From contig OY987263.1 of the NCBI GenBank assembly GCA_963920665.1, positions 37,808,547 through 37,872,546 on the forward strand: DNA of 64,000 nt. Reading direction: 5' to 3'. Of the stretch, positions 46,401 to 58,241 are shown one piece after another (position 1 is the stretch's first letter; every line of letters begins with the position of its first letter). The notes beneath the pieces were generated by a model. The model did not search any database, was not told the DNA's origin, and saw nothing but the letters and a program-made list of their open reading frames with translations. Origin of the DNA: Straminergon stramineum (lineage: Eukaryota > Streptophyta > Bryopsida > Hypnales > Calliergonaceae). The position numbers and the translations under genes were made by a program.

Positions 46401-49400
46401 GCTCGAATGTGGAAGGATCTTGGACGATAACTTGAAATGTGTTACTTTTCACGTGCGTTGCTTCGTGCGTCAACCTTATTCGTATTGGTGAAGACTGTCA
46501 TGTTCATTTAATTGATTAAATTTATGATTTTTCATCGCAGACCCTGCAGCTATTGTGCGAATGAAGCAAGAACTGGATTCTCTCGGGAAGGAAGCAGGCG
46601 ACTCGGTAAGGGGACGCCGGCGTTCTCTGAATCGAAGCCAAAGTGGGGGAGTGGATTTTCTGCCTGTTCATGAATTGGAGGACTTCAGAGAGTCTGATCA
46701 TGCCCTGCGGATTGCTAACATGGACGAGGAGACCCGCATGCTGAAGGAGACTTTGGCCAAACGGAATGACGAGTTACTGCAAGCCCGTATCATGTGTTCC
46801 AACACTGCAAACCGTTTAACCACTGTGGAGAATGAGCTGGAGACTCTGAGATCTGCAGGTGTGCTGTCTGGCTATCGCAAGTATCCCTACCCTAAAGATA
46901 GAGATGCAAAGTATTCATACATCTCTTTCGATGCACTCTGTAGTTGCACATTTCTTGTATATTCTGAGAATCTGTCATGTTGTGTTCACTTCTGATTGGC
47001 CAACTTTCACATGTCAAGTTGTGAAAACGTGTGAGTGCATTTAGAAGTTAATTTGTCCCCTCACTCCCCTGAGACAATGTCATGAATGAGGGTTGAGTGT
47101 ATAATCTTCAGCAGTTCTTGGTATAAATCTCACTGACTGAAATATTCGCAATCATTGAAATTCTTATATTATGCTCGCTGATAAGAAGTTCTTTCTTTGA
47201 ACTGATGAGCCTCTATTGCTACTATTGCTTTTCAAAGCATGGCTCATTTTCTTTTGGTATCCTATCTTCGTACAATGCCTCATCTCTCCCCTTGGAGTAG
47301 AGGCAACGAATCTAGAGAGCAAACTAATTGAGCAGTTTTGAAGCTCAAATTTTTCTGTTTTCAGATTTCAAATCAACGTTGAAATTATTGTTTCTTTCAT
47401 TTGAGGGTTTAGTAGGATTGTGGTTTTGATGATGTGCGGGGTTCTGTGAACAGCGTCTGCTGAGATGTTAGACAACCATGATGCATCATCCAGTGCGTGC
47501 TCCACATCGTCAACGTCTGTTCTGCAAAGAGCTTCTTCCAAGGACTCCTTGCAAAATTTTGTTGACACGGAACGGATAGTGCATTCTGCGTCGCAGTCTG
47601 AATCAAGACTTGGATTCGATGGTGCTCAGGAAACTGCAACTGCAGAGTTAAAAAGCAACCTTGCAGAGAAGACTAGGGATCTTGAGGTGGCGAATCAGAT
47701 GTGTGAAGAACTAAGTGTGAAGCTTACTGCTGCTGAGAATCAACTGGCTGCTATGGAAAGTCGGAATTCAGTCAACGAACAGTCTGTCGTCACCTTGCAG
47801 GAGAGGTTGGAAAAATTGCTGGAGAGTCGGGAGGTGGCCGATGAGCAGATCCCGGAAGCTGAGGTCTATGAACCTGAAGCCCCTGAGGTAATATTATCTG
47901 CACATTATGGTCACATCATTCAGTTTTTGATATTGGTATAAGCTTGTTACTGACCTTTCTCAAATTGCGCTTTTGATTCTCGAAAAGTATATGGCATTAG
48001 TTTTAAATCTGATTTGGAGGAATAATGCTTCAGTCCCAAGTCAGCTATAGATGACTTTCACTATAGATCGTTTTATGTCATGTGCAGAGCTGCTTGCTTT
48101 TCCTTGTAAATTAGAGGGTTCTATTCGCGTTGCTCTATGTATTTTCAACGTGTAAGAGTGGTTTATGAGAGATCACTATAGAGTTCTGGAGATATTCCTT
48201 TCGGTACAAGAGTCAAACTCTCTTGAGATCATATTTTTATCACTACGTCTGAATTTCTTAAGCAATCATTCAAACTGGGAGGTTGCATCCCAGTATTGAA
48301 GGGAAATCAGGTAACTCCTTTTATAGTCAGCCTTAGATGAATTACAGATCATTTTATGTCATGTGCAGAGTCCTTGATTTACCTGGCACTGACGATTCAG
48401 CTTGCAGATAAGCATGGAGCTGCAAATGGAGCTGGCGAGAGCTCTGAAAAGTTTGTTCCAAACCACTGAAGCCCTTGCTCGAGCTCTAGAAATGGAATCG
48501 TCTCCTGAGGATGCCACAAGTGGGTCAATTGCAAAGGCTTTCCATTGGCAAGACCTCCATTTGGAGAGTTCCATGAGCAACCTGGTGCAGGCGGCCAACA
48601 AGCTCCTGGAGGGTCAGGCTCATCCTGCCAGCTTTGTGTCAGAGCTCTCCTCCACCCTTGCTTGCATTACAGGGCTTTCCACCTTTGTTACGAAGGATCA
48701 CGAAGCAGTGTGCGTACATCGAGAATCAGCGAAGGCTCAAATATCTCAATTAGAAGAAGCGCTATGCAAACTTCAGGATGAGCGAGCTGAAGTTGAGATT
48801 CAACTGAAGAATGAGATGGACCGGGTCTTGAAAGAGATGGAACAAGTGCAGAGAGAGAACTCAGAAATCGTGCATCATTTGTCAGATGTGGAGTCCCAGC
48901 TTCATGAAGCCTATGAAAGAGTAGATGCGTTGAAGGATCAGGTAACACGATGTTAATTAAATTGGCAATTTTCCAGTTACCAAAAAGGACATTACAAGCG
49001 GTTCTTCACTTGAAAACTAGAACAGCTCTAGATTCTTGTTTTGAACAGGTGCACAAATGTTTGCCATTCTAACGGAAAATTGACAATCGGATGGAAATTC
49101 CCTTAGGTGAATAAGGCTGAGAACGTGGTTGCTGAGTTACGGCTCCAGCTAGACCAGCAGAAGCAAGAAGATGAACTTCTGGAGGAGGAATTGCTAGAGC
49201 TTTCTTCGTCCAATAAGAACATGCGTGTTGCCGAAGCTGAAATGAGCGAGCTTCATGCTAAATTGGCAGCCTTGGAGAATGAGTTGCATGGGGAACGACG
49301 CCGGCACCATGATGTTGTTGCCAAGCTGGAGGATCTGCAAGAACAGATTCATAGGTACTTATTTTGAGTATCCATCCTAGTGCTGTTCTTTTTAGTGTTG

Positions 49401-51034
49401 AATGGTTTTAATGGTTGAGAAGGGTCAAGAATTCTTGGTTTTGAAATGACAAATTGGATTCACAATATTGTGAAAAATACAAAATTTCAGATGCCCGGGT
49501 CCAAAATCTTCACCACCAGAATTCGTAAAGGACATGGCATGTTCGGCCAAAAATCAAAATAAACTTGGACAAAAGAAAGTCCCCATCTGACACAATTGAA
49601 ACTACTTAAAAAAACTTGAGTCTCTTTTACTTCTTAGGGGTTGATGCTCTGACATTCTTGATTGAAATATTTTCATATAAATCTTATAGAAATTCTCTAC
49701 GATTTCATGTGCTGTTTTACTAATGTAAACGTGGGGCGAGTGTCCAATCAGGGGTGTGGGACGAATTACAGATGTGCCTGTACATAGTAAGGAATTCTCA
49801 CTGCCATTCACTGGAGAGGATATGGCTATCAAAAGTGCTCGGCAGGTACCCTCTAACCTTCCAATTGACTTGAAACGCAGCTTACGTAATAGTTAGTCAA
49901 TTCCCATGCATATCCCGGTTTAGTATCACTTTGACATTGGTCAAGACAAAGGGCACTTTTTCTGTCCCTTCAAACAATTTACCATTATATTGGAATGTAA
50001 ATTTTTGGGAGATTACTGCAGATCTATTTTGGATCCAAGAGCCAAACACTCTTGAGATCAAAATTTCCCAATCAATGTACTGAATTTTTTGCTGCAATTA
50101 TTGAAGTGAGAGGTTGTAGACAATTATAAGTGATTAAAGACAACCCCTGATTTTGCATTCGAAGACCAGTAGCCACCAAGCAATTTGTCCAAGTCATACT
50201 TTCACTTTTACTGAAGACCAACCGAGTGTATTTGAAGGAATGAGTTGCTGTTGGTAACAGGGTCAGAGAAATAGGAGACAGGATCAGGTTGCTAACCGTT
50301 TTAGTATCCTCGTCCTTGTGTCTGTCCTCTGGGTTAGATGCGTAATATTATTATGTCTAATAGCGTCCAGGAATTCATTGCGAATGGAAATAACTCTCTT
50401 CTAGAATGTTATGTAATCTTGCAAAATTATCCTTGCCTTTTTAACGTGCCACTTGCAATGTATGCTTCTTTGTCAGGAGCGGGAGATCTCAGCAGCTGCA
50501 GTAGCAGAATGCCAACGTACCATCTTAGCGCTTGGCAAGCAGCTGAAAGTCCTCGGATTCTCCCATCCACCAACGCTCGATGCAACCACGGACTCCCCAG
50601 ATTCCATTAAACGGATGACGGAAACCATGGAGCTTCTGAGATGGCGAACTGAGTCCGGTGACCAAGACCCGCCTCAGAAAACATCTTCAGTGGTCAGTGA
50701 TTACAGCTGGGATGAAGTCACGACTCCTGCTCCCCACCCCGAGGGCTTTACCTATTACCAGCCAACCAGTGCAGCAATTCCCGTTGTTACCGATGGCCCG
50801 GTGTCTGTCCCTGCTTCTCCTGCCCGCTCGGATTTGGAAGCGCCCTCCACACCCGAGTCTCCAGCCCTTGTGAGGAGTATGAGAACGGTGCGGTCCTTCC
50901 AGTTGCCCAAGGCGTCAGATGGCGAGGGGACCAACGCTGAAACCCTGGACCCCGAAACAGGTGGCTGCTTTGCCAGGTCGCTCAGTGAGACCGGCGTCTC
51001 GCCTGGCCATCCCCATTCCAACGGGAACTCGTAA
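43474..51034 (+). CDS. FPP: Filament-like plant protein (FPP), long coiled-coil protein
   Basis: Eleven exons join in phase: 43474-43599, 43928-44111, 44926-45242, 45714-45785, 46066-46279, 46541-46858, 47454-47887, 48408-48941, 49107-49354, 49752-49845 and 50477-51034, giving 1,032 residues. All introns are GT-AG. Family hallmarks are the basic start (RRRGWPWKNRKSG), IKDNLVKQHIKVAEEAVGGW, EDRAKHLDGALQEIMQQLR, KELEIRSAELEYGKK, KKIARLEDERNRLRVMVRKK with LPNPAAIVRMKQEL across an exon join, ETRMLKETLAKRNDELLQAR, and EREISAAAVAECQRTILALG near the C-terminus. Most of the protein is heptad coiled coil; residues 850-1032 include a Pro/Ser-rich tail with many SP sites. FPPs are cytoplasmic coiled-coil proteins; some relatives are reported to tie vesicles to cortical microtubules. 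No catalytic role is expected. Confidence 0.93.
44200..44880. repeat. Tandem duplications of about 210-240 bases in intron 2 of the FPP gene
   Basis: Three degenerate copies begin near 44321, 44533 and 44773. Each has ATCTTCATGCTTCCA, then CTCATCTGCCTCTACTAA or a close variant, GAGA..TGGGG/GAGA, and a TCCTCCCATT/CTCCTATC block. A TTGAAAGTTGTCAACTCTC-type piece also recurs. The spacing and order show they arose by local duplication. Confidence 0.75.
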
Positions 51035-52635
51035 TAACTTACATCACCCTTTCTTATTGCTTCTGTCGCAATATGGCATAGCAGAGCTGGTTCTGGTGGT
51101 CTGTTCGATCAACCAGAAAGTGAGATCTCAATGGCCACAATTGAATATGCAAGGGCAATTGTTTATGTCTGACAGTGGTCTCCAACCTCCGGCTCTTGAT
51201 TGGGTATCTAATCCTTCATTCTTCTCGCTACTATCGCCACATGGTGTGTTGGAGTTGGAAAGGAGCAGGGTTTAAGTCTCGACCCTTGTGCTTTGAGAGA
51301 ATTATAGATCTCCAAGATCTGATGGTTTCGATGTAACTCAGAGACGAATCTTGGGCTCCTCCCGGCCCTTGACCAGTTATTGGAGGTTCTTTTTTACTGT
51401 ATACATTGTAGAGTAGTGTATCAGGGTGGATTCGTAGTTTGGGTCTAGATTCTATAACTCTGCATGCTGCGGAGAGATGGACATGAACATAAATGGGTAC
51501 GTGCTGCTAGATCGAGATGGTGGAGAGGAGCATCCTCTCAAGCACTGCATTTATGGTTAGCATTGGAGGAACAGATTGTAATTTTAACGCTTGGAACAAA
51601 CAGGTTGTCTCTGTGAGGCACTCACTACATAAATCAGAGACGCGAGGTCTCGAGATGTTTGAAGGGGTGTTGGCTTGCTCTACACTAAAAAGGTAACTAG
51701 GTTTGAGTCAGTTTGCTCATCTTTTGTTGAGCATTTGTTGCTGTATTCACTGGATTTGGAACAAAGTTGTGTGGGTATAGAATCTGTTCACATGTGATAG
51801 CTGCGGTAAAATGTATGGCACATGTGAAAGATTCCATGTCCACAATGTAAGTGAGTAGGTCTGAAACTACGCACCTGACATTCTTGATCAACTATCTACC
51901 CTGTAGTGGAATTTTTGATGTGCATGAAGTTCTCTGTTTGTGTTGCAAAACACAAAGATTTTGCCGCTGGCAAATACCAAGTGTATTCTCGCACACTGAC
52001 CTCATCGTGACTGTCAATGCGTAAGGTGGTCTTTTCATTTCAATAATTTACTTTCTGTGGCAAAATATTGGAGCTTGTGGCCGTTGAGGATACTTTTCTC
52101 TTTGAAAATGTTACGCAGAATTGAACTTGACGTGGGTATTGTGACAGACATGTTTTCAGTCCACCTAGAAAGTGAAAACATGACCCACAGAAAGCATTTG
52201 GAAGAAACTTAGGATCCGGCAAGGGCAAAAAAGAATACGAGCAAGATGACAGTCTGCATTCACCGACTCCTGCACTTCGTCATTTACGGTTAGTGACTGA
52301 AAACTCTTTTCCCCTCACGGGTTCCAGATTTCTCATGGTTTGACCTTCATGATCTCTATGTGTTCAGTAATCTTGGCTCTAAGGGAAGCAGATCCACTAT
52401 GGTCTGCAGCCCAATTCAGAGCTCTACTTTTGGATCTAATTCGGTTTTGTTGCATTCTAGTGTAGTTTTTATTGCATGGAGTGTGCAATTGGGGCTCAAA
52501 GTTAAAGTTCAGGAATTGGGGTTGAGAGGGTTGAAATTGGGTTGGAAAGTCACCATTCAATGAATTCAATGAGCTCTTTCATGTGGCTTCTACACATGTG
52601 TGTTGCATGTGAGTTCTTGGCACTAATGCTTCATA
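51035..52635. other. 3' region of the FPP gene and intergenic DNA
   Basis: Moderately GC sequence continues to about 51650, which fits a 3' untranslated region. I see no clear polyadenylation signal that I would assign with confidence. Between about 51700 and 52635 there is no supported gene; frames of 60-80 codons on both strands lack motifs. Confidence 0.45.
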
Positions 52636-53323
52636 AGGTAAAACAACCCATTATGGACCAAATGGGGGGTTTGCCCTCTTGTCATTTCTGAAATTTTCTA
52701 CTTTTTTTTCCAGAGAAAGTCAAGTGATAGAAATGGTGAGAGCATTTGAAACTATATTTTTTTGACGAAGTGTGTATTTGTTATGAATTTTTGAAGTGTT
52801 CAGCCCATCACAACCTGTAGACTACCCCAAAACCAACAAAAACTGATCCTTAACCCTGTAATGTCGAGTTGGTTAGTGTGGAAATCTTCTTTTTTGAAAT
52901 AGTGTGAATCATCTACTTTAAAAAAAAATGAAAGTAATCATTGGAGGTCATACTATTGTGCAAGACCTCCCCCTTTTTGTACAAATTCCCAAGGATGAAC
53001 AATGGCACTTTTGTCTCACATGTGAGAGTTCTCTGTCATCCATTGGACCATTTTGGTTAGCAGCATCCTTACTAGGTTAATACTCATCTTACTCACCTAT
53101 TGCAGTCAAAATATTTTCTAACATGGAAGACCTAAAAAAGGCACTTCTTGGAATGAACTAATACTAAAAAATTGAAAGTTCCTATTGCGGTCACTAATTA
53201 CTCCATTCCAATTAGCTAAGACATTGAATGTGGCCCAAATCTCAAAAACTAAAAGAAAATTGTAATGGGCTCATTCTTAGGAGTCCGCAATGGGTAAAAG
53301 GTCCATAATGGGTTGTTTTACCT
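52636..53323. mobile_element. 688-bp element with perfect 24-bp terminal inverted repeats and TA target site
   Basis: The left end reads AGGTAAAACAACCCATTATG and four more bases; the right end is its exact reverse complement over 24 bases. TA flanks both sides (52634-52635 and 53324-53325). This suggests a Tc1/mariner-type non-autonomous element, though the end sequence is not the usual Stowaway one. It has no transposase. A block at 52936-53050 belongs to dispersed family D. Perfect ends on an otherwise plain interior suggest recent activity. Confidence 0.85.
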
Positions 53324-53574
53324 TAGAATACTACAAGGAAATTTGGCTCTTTTCTCCATAGAGAATTGGATACTTGTATTTGTTGTAAAGTAACTAGTAA
53401 GTAGGCTCAAAAAGTGTACAATCAACATTGCCTTGGTACATAGGAAAAATTTGTTGGCTACAAAAAAATAACTGTAATGATGTAATCCATTCAATACATG
53501 GGGCCACACTAGCATCCAAAGAATAGAGTTTGTTAATGAAGTTCTATTTCAAATTTAGAATGAGAAACAATTGA

Positions 53575-53715
53575 AGAGTCCTAAATGACTAAAATGTCCA
53601 CTATAACTATTCCACAATGACTTAAAATTTCCAAACTTTGCATTGGACATTTGTGCCCTAAATGACTAAAATTTCAGTCCTTTACGTAGTCATTGTTAGC
53701 CATTTTTCTTCTAGT
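53575..53715 (-). mobile_element. Terminal fragment of the CACTA-like family
   Basis: The right edge reads CATTTTTCTTCTAGTG, the reverse complement of the CACTAGAAGAAAAATG end of copies A and B. The adjoining sequence has TAGTCATTGTTAG and CTAAATGACTAAAATTTCAG, like the internal repeats of those copies in the other orientation. The left border is not clear. Confidence 0.5.
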
Positions 53716-56562
53716 GTAAGACAAAAATTTTCAAATATCTTGATAGATGAAAAAAGCAAACCTTTGTGTGTTTGGAACATATTTGCATTCATCCATTATC
53801 CAAAATTTGAATGTTTTATCCTTTAGGGTTAAGCAACTATTGAATAATATAAACTAGATTAGTATTTATTAGGTCATATAGAGTGTACTTGCTAACAAAA
53901 AAAATATAGTCCTAGAATCAAACAAACTAGTCTGCCTCAAGACATAATGTGGACCTTAGAAGATTAGATTATCAACTTATGCCAACTTCAAAGTAAGTCA
54001 TATTGGAGTTATTTTTCTCTCTTGTGCGGTAGGGGAGATAATAGGAGGGTTTGAACCTTGTCTCCAATAACCATTTGGGCTCGAATACATGAAATTTTAG
54101 GATTAGATTTTAATAGTTAAAACATAATACCTAATAGAACACAAAATTTTCTTTTCTATTGCCATGAATCTCATATAAGTTAGTATAAAATATCAAGAAT
54201 TTAGTATGAGGCAATTCCCATGGTTCTAATAGAGAGTCAATTGCTACATATTTATAAATGTTTGTACAATTGTCTCAGCACTACGAAGATATTGTGACAA
54301 ACACATCTTCAACACAAACCAACTAACAAATTGTATAGATGATCCAATCCAACTTAGCCCCAAAGCCCTACAAAGATTATATTTTGGACAAAGAACAAAG
54401 TGCTTCAAAATGACGTATTGTCCATTCATTTTCATTCATCAAATAGAATGTTTTGATCTTGGAAGGCAACCTTCTTTTATGAAAAAAATATAACTTATTT
54501 GCACAAAGACATGAGCAAAAATAAATCTAAATCAAATGCATAAAAAGTAATGTCTAGTAGCTTTATTTACACTGTATAATCCATTCTTACAAAGACAAGA
54601 GCAAAATATGCAAAAATTCAAAAAAAGATTTAGGCATCTAAGGGCTAAAAACTAGGCAATAGAGTTAATTGCAAAGCCCATAAAATATCGGATGAAGAGA
54701 CATGGTTTGATGATGTCAGAGAAAAACATTCAACAAAACTCCTTGAAGCACTAAAACTAATGGAGTTAGGTGTCATTTTTCAATGAACCACTTTTTTACT
54801 ATTCTTAGTCAAACCTTCCTCTAACAACCCTTATACAAAGTGGAGAAGACTTTACAACTAATTCTAATGCAAATGTTGAATTTTATGATGAGAAATGACA
54901 TGTTGAACCACACAAGTAGCAAAGGATGTTATTTCTCACAGTAATAATCTACTTTCATATGACTATACATAGTCTAACTTCAATGGTTGAATGTTGGCAT
55001 TTTGGTCAAATATACTTATTCAAGTGTGTTAAAATAATAACTTCATAATGCTTTTCAACAAATATACTATAGAAATATCTTCATAAAAAAACATCTTGGA
55101 TTCAAAAAGATTGTGGAAAAAAAATAGTATCAGTTGTTAAATACAAATTAAAATGATTTATATTAATTGTATAATAGGACAACTATCTTCAAATCTATTC
55201 AAGGGGATGCAACAACACTTCAAATTGCAATCTATAAATCCTCTATGATAATAAATGAGGTCTTTGATTCATGAAAATCTTTAAATTCCATTCAAATTGA
55301 TATTATCTATATTTTTCTATATATATTTCTTTTTCGAAGCATACATGGCAACTTTTCCCATTACCAACTGCCGGGTGGGTCTTTTATAAAGTACAACAAC
55401 ACGCAATAATATATTGAAGTCATTGTGACTCATAAAAGAAGCATTGACAATTTTTTGAGTGATTTTGAAAACGGCCACACAATTGACTTAGTAGGGGTGG
55501 TTAGCTTTGAAATTCATTAATTTCCAATTTATAATTGTTTTTTTCTTCCAATTTTTTTAGGATTATAGTGTATGTGGGATACTGCAACATTCATATATGC
55601 TCCTTTTGATTTTGTTCACTCATTTTCAAAGTATGGCACATGAAGTGAAACTCAACAAACCATACACTCAACTTTTAGAGTTGGAGTATATGGTCAAAGT
55701 TTTTGAAATTTCTCCCACGCAATCTTATACCATTGGTCTAATGCAAGATCCTATGGTTAGAATGTTAGATATACAAAAAAAACAATTTTTTTTTAAGTTT
55801 GCATCTTGCAATAGAAATGGTAGTTTTGAGTTCTTTTTGATAAAAAAAAGGCCTTGGTCCTTTAGGGATTAAAACAACATTTCTTGGTCTAGCGGGCAAC
55901 CTTAGGGGAAATACTAAATCTCCTTGGAGTGGGGCATGAATATTGTTCCTTGGCCAAGATTTGTTTGTATGATGAGGGCATGCAAAATTGAACAATGAAC
56001 AAAGCTTTGACTTTGCAACCTAAATGTAATGCTTGACAAGACTTATTCTCTATTTAAAGTGGGTCTATTAGGTTGAAACATTCTAGAAAAATCCTCAAGC
56101 TACTTTTTATTAAAGACTCACTTGAAACCAAGCTTGCCCTATCATTCAAGAATTAACTCTAGAAGGACACCACAAACACTAAGTGTACGATGGGTGTTTG
56201 ATGGATGATAGAGAATCCTTCTATATAGGACAAAAGTGCAAATGTTCATCCTTGGAATTTTGTGTGAAAAGGGAAGGTCTTATACATGGTAATTTGACCT
56301 CCAATGTAGAGTACTCTTGGTTTCTTTAAAACAAATGATTCACAAGGTACCAAAAAGGATGATTTCCGATCCACTATGACCATGACCTCCAATGAGTGTT
56401 CTTGAATTTTTTTAACTCTTCAAGGCCCAAAGAGCCTATTTTGGGCCTCTCACTTGTTCAACACGTCAAAGTTATAACTTCATTTCCCTACATTCTAAGA
56501 AGTATATCTAAATGAATTTCATATTATGATGCTCATATTGAACAAGGAAGTTCAAAAGTACA
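53716..56562. other. AT-rich gene-free region
   Basis: Only a reverse-oriented copy of dispersed family D (about 56205-56300) and an unrecognised 91-codon frame (55597-55872, +) were noted. The latter ends in low-complexity K/F codons from A/T runs and is not supported as a gene. Confidence 0.5.
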
Positions 56563-57481
56563 ATTGACATCATGTAATAAGCTTGATGTACAATACCCAA
56601 CAACTCTCAATCGTCCACCCCATTCTACCATTCAAAACAATTTTGAATAATATATATAATTATGATGCATATTTTTTGTCTTGTATAATCAATATTCAAT
56701 TCTTACTCAATTCTAATCAAGCATACCAAATTTGGGTTTCAAAAAAGTAAAACTCCATTTTTGGTGAATTATTTCATTTAAAATTCATAATTTTACATAA
56801 TAATTTGTTGAAAATCATTGGTGATGAATTTTTTTAATTCGATTGTGGTGATATGTAGGAAACCTCCATATGAACATCTTTCCTTCAATAAACATCTCCA
56901 AAAAGTTTTAGAATTTCCTCACAAAGGTTTCAAAAATTGAGGTGACAATGTCCAAATTTTGAAAAAAGATATTTCTTTACTGTAATTAGATTTTGCTATT
57001 TGATCTTTGCATTGTTACTAATTTTGTACATTTGACCATGAAGGTATAGTTGCTTTGCCATAATCTAATTACAATGAAGAAATGTCTATTTTTCAAAATT
57101 TGGACATTGTCACCCCAACTTTTCAAACCTTTGCAAGGGGATTCTAAAGCTTTTTGGAGATGCTTTTGAAGGAAAGATGTGCGAGTAGATGATTCCTACA
57201 TATTGCCACAGTTGAATTTAAAAAATTCATCATCAATATTTTTCAATGAATTATTGTATAGAATCATTAAAATTTAATGAAACAATTCACCAAAAATGAA
57301 GTTTTGGTTTTCTGAAACCCAAATTTGGTATGCTTGATCTGAATCGTGTGAGAATTGAATAGTAATTATGGAAGACCAAAAATGTTGATTATATGATACA
57401 TTGTGCAATTTTCTTTTGAATGGCAGAATGGGGTGGACGATTGAGAGTTGACGGGTACTGTATACAATGCATACTGTCAAT
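56563..57481. mobile_element. Long foldback (inverted repeat) element, about 0.92 kb
   Basis: The two halves are reverse complements over most of their length. Left outer landmark AACTCTCAATCGTCCACCCC (about 56600) pairs with GGGGTGGACGATTGAGAGTT (about 57430-57450). Inner landmarks pair too: ACCAAATTTGGGTTTC with GAAACCCAAATTTGGT, TTTTTGGTGAATTATTTCAT with ACAATTCACCAAAAA, GTGACAATGTCCAAATTTTG with CAAAATTTGGACATTGTCAC, and GTAATTAGATTTTG with AATCTAATTAC. The arms are about 430 bases with a loop of roughly 65 bases at about 56997-57062. Identity looks like 80-90%. It has no coding capacity. It may be a foldback transposon or an inverted duplication. Confidence 0.9.
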
Positions 57482-58241
57482 CAAAGTTCAAACTTGTGAA
57501 AAAGTACAGAAACTGCTTGGGCCTTGAGGGGGTTAAGCAAATGATTCCCAAAAGAAGGATCTCCACAGTGACCAGCCCGTCCTTCGGAGGCGAAGGTACA
57601 GATACAAAACATTTGTAACCCATGACGTTGCCCCTCCCAAAAGCTTGAAACAAACTAGACTGCATCAATTTCACAAGCTCGGGATGAAGCTGATCCACAA
57701 GCACCACTGCGTAAGTAAGTTACGCAGTACCCACATGAAGAAGTGAGAAAACAGCAACGTTCATTAACGAATATTCACATCAGCCCAAAACAAGTGACTG
57801 CAAGCCAGCCAAACAGAAAATTGGAAGCACTAACAAGCTCACACATGCTATAACAGGCTCCCCCCAAAGGGAAATGATATGTTAGTCTTTTTTTTTTCTT
57901 TACAAAACCGATGCAACACATCTATACTTCTGTACAACGAGACAGCGATGAATGCACCACCACCTTCGGATCAATCCAACTCCTCCTCCCAATTCCTAAC
58001 ATCCTGATCTCGTGGTTGATCCATCCACCCCCTGTGGCTCAGAGGGTTTTTTCCCAATCCCTACATCGGTCTCAAATTCTACATGAATGTGGATGTCCCC
58101 CTCCTCACCAGGCTCCCTCTTTTTCACATCAGCAGTCCCAGTCGTGGTGGATGTCAAAAAATGAAAGTAGCTCAAAAAACAGATTGACAGAATCTCCCCA
58201 AAAAAAGTATTTAAAAAAAGAAGAAGAAGAAGATCACAGAG

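Noticed and set aside
46859..46995. Extension of FPP exon 6 into SGYRKYPYPKDRD
   Set aside because: The frame stays open by chance, but only the donor at 46859 (GCAG/GTGTGC) joins the next exon in phase.
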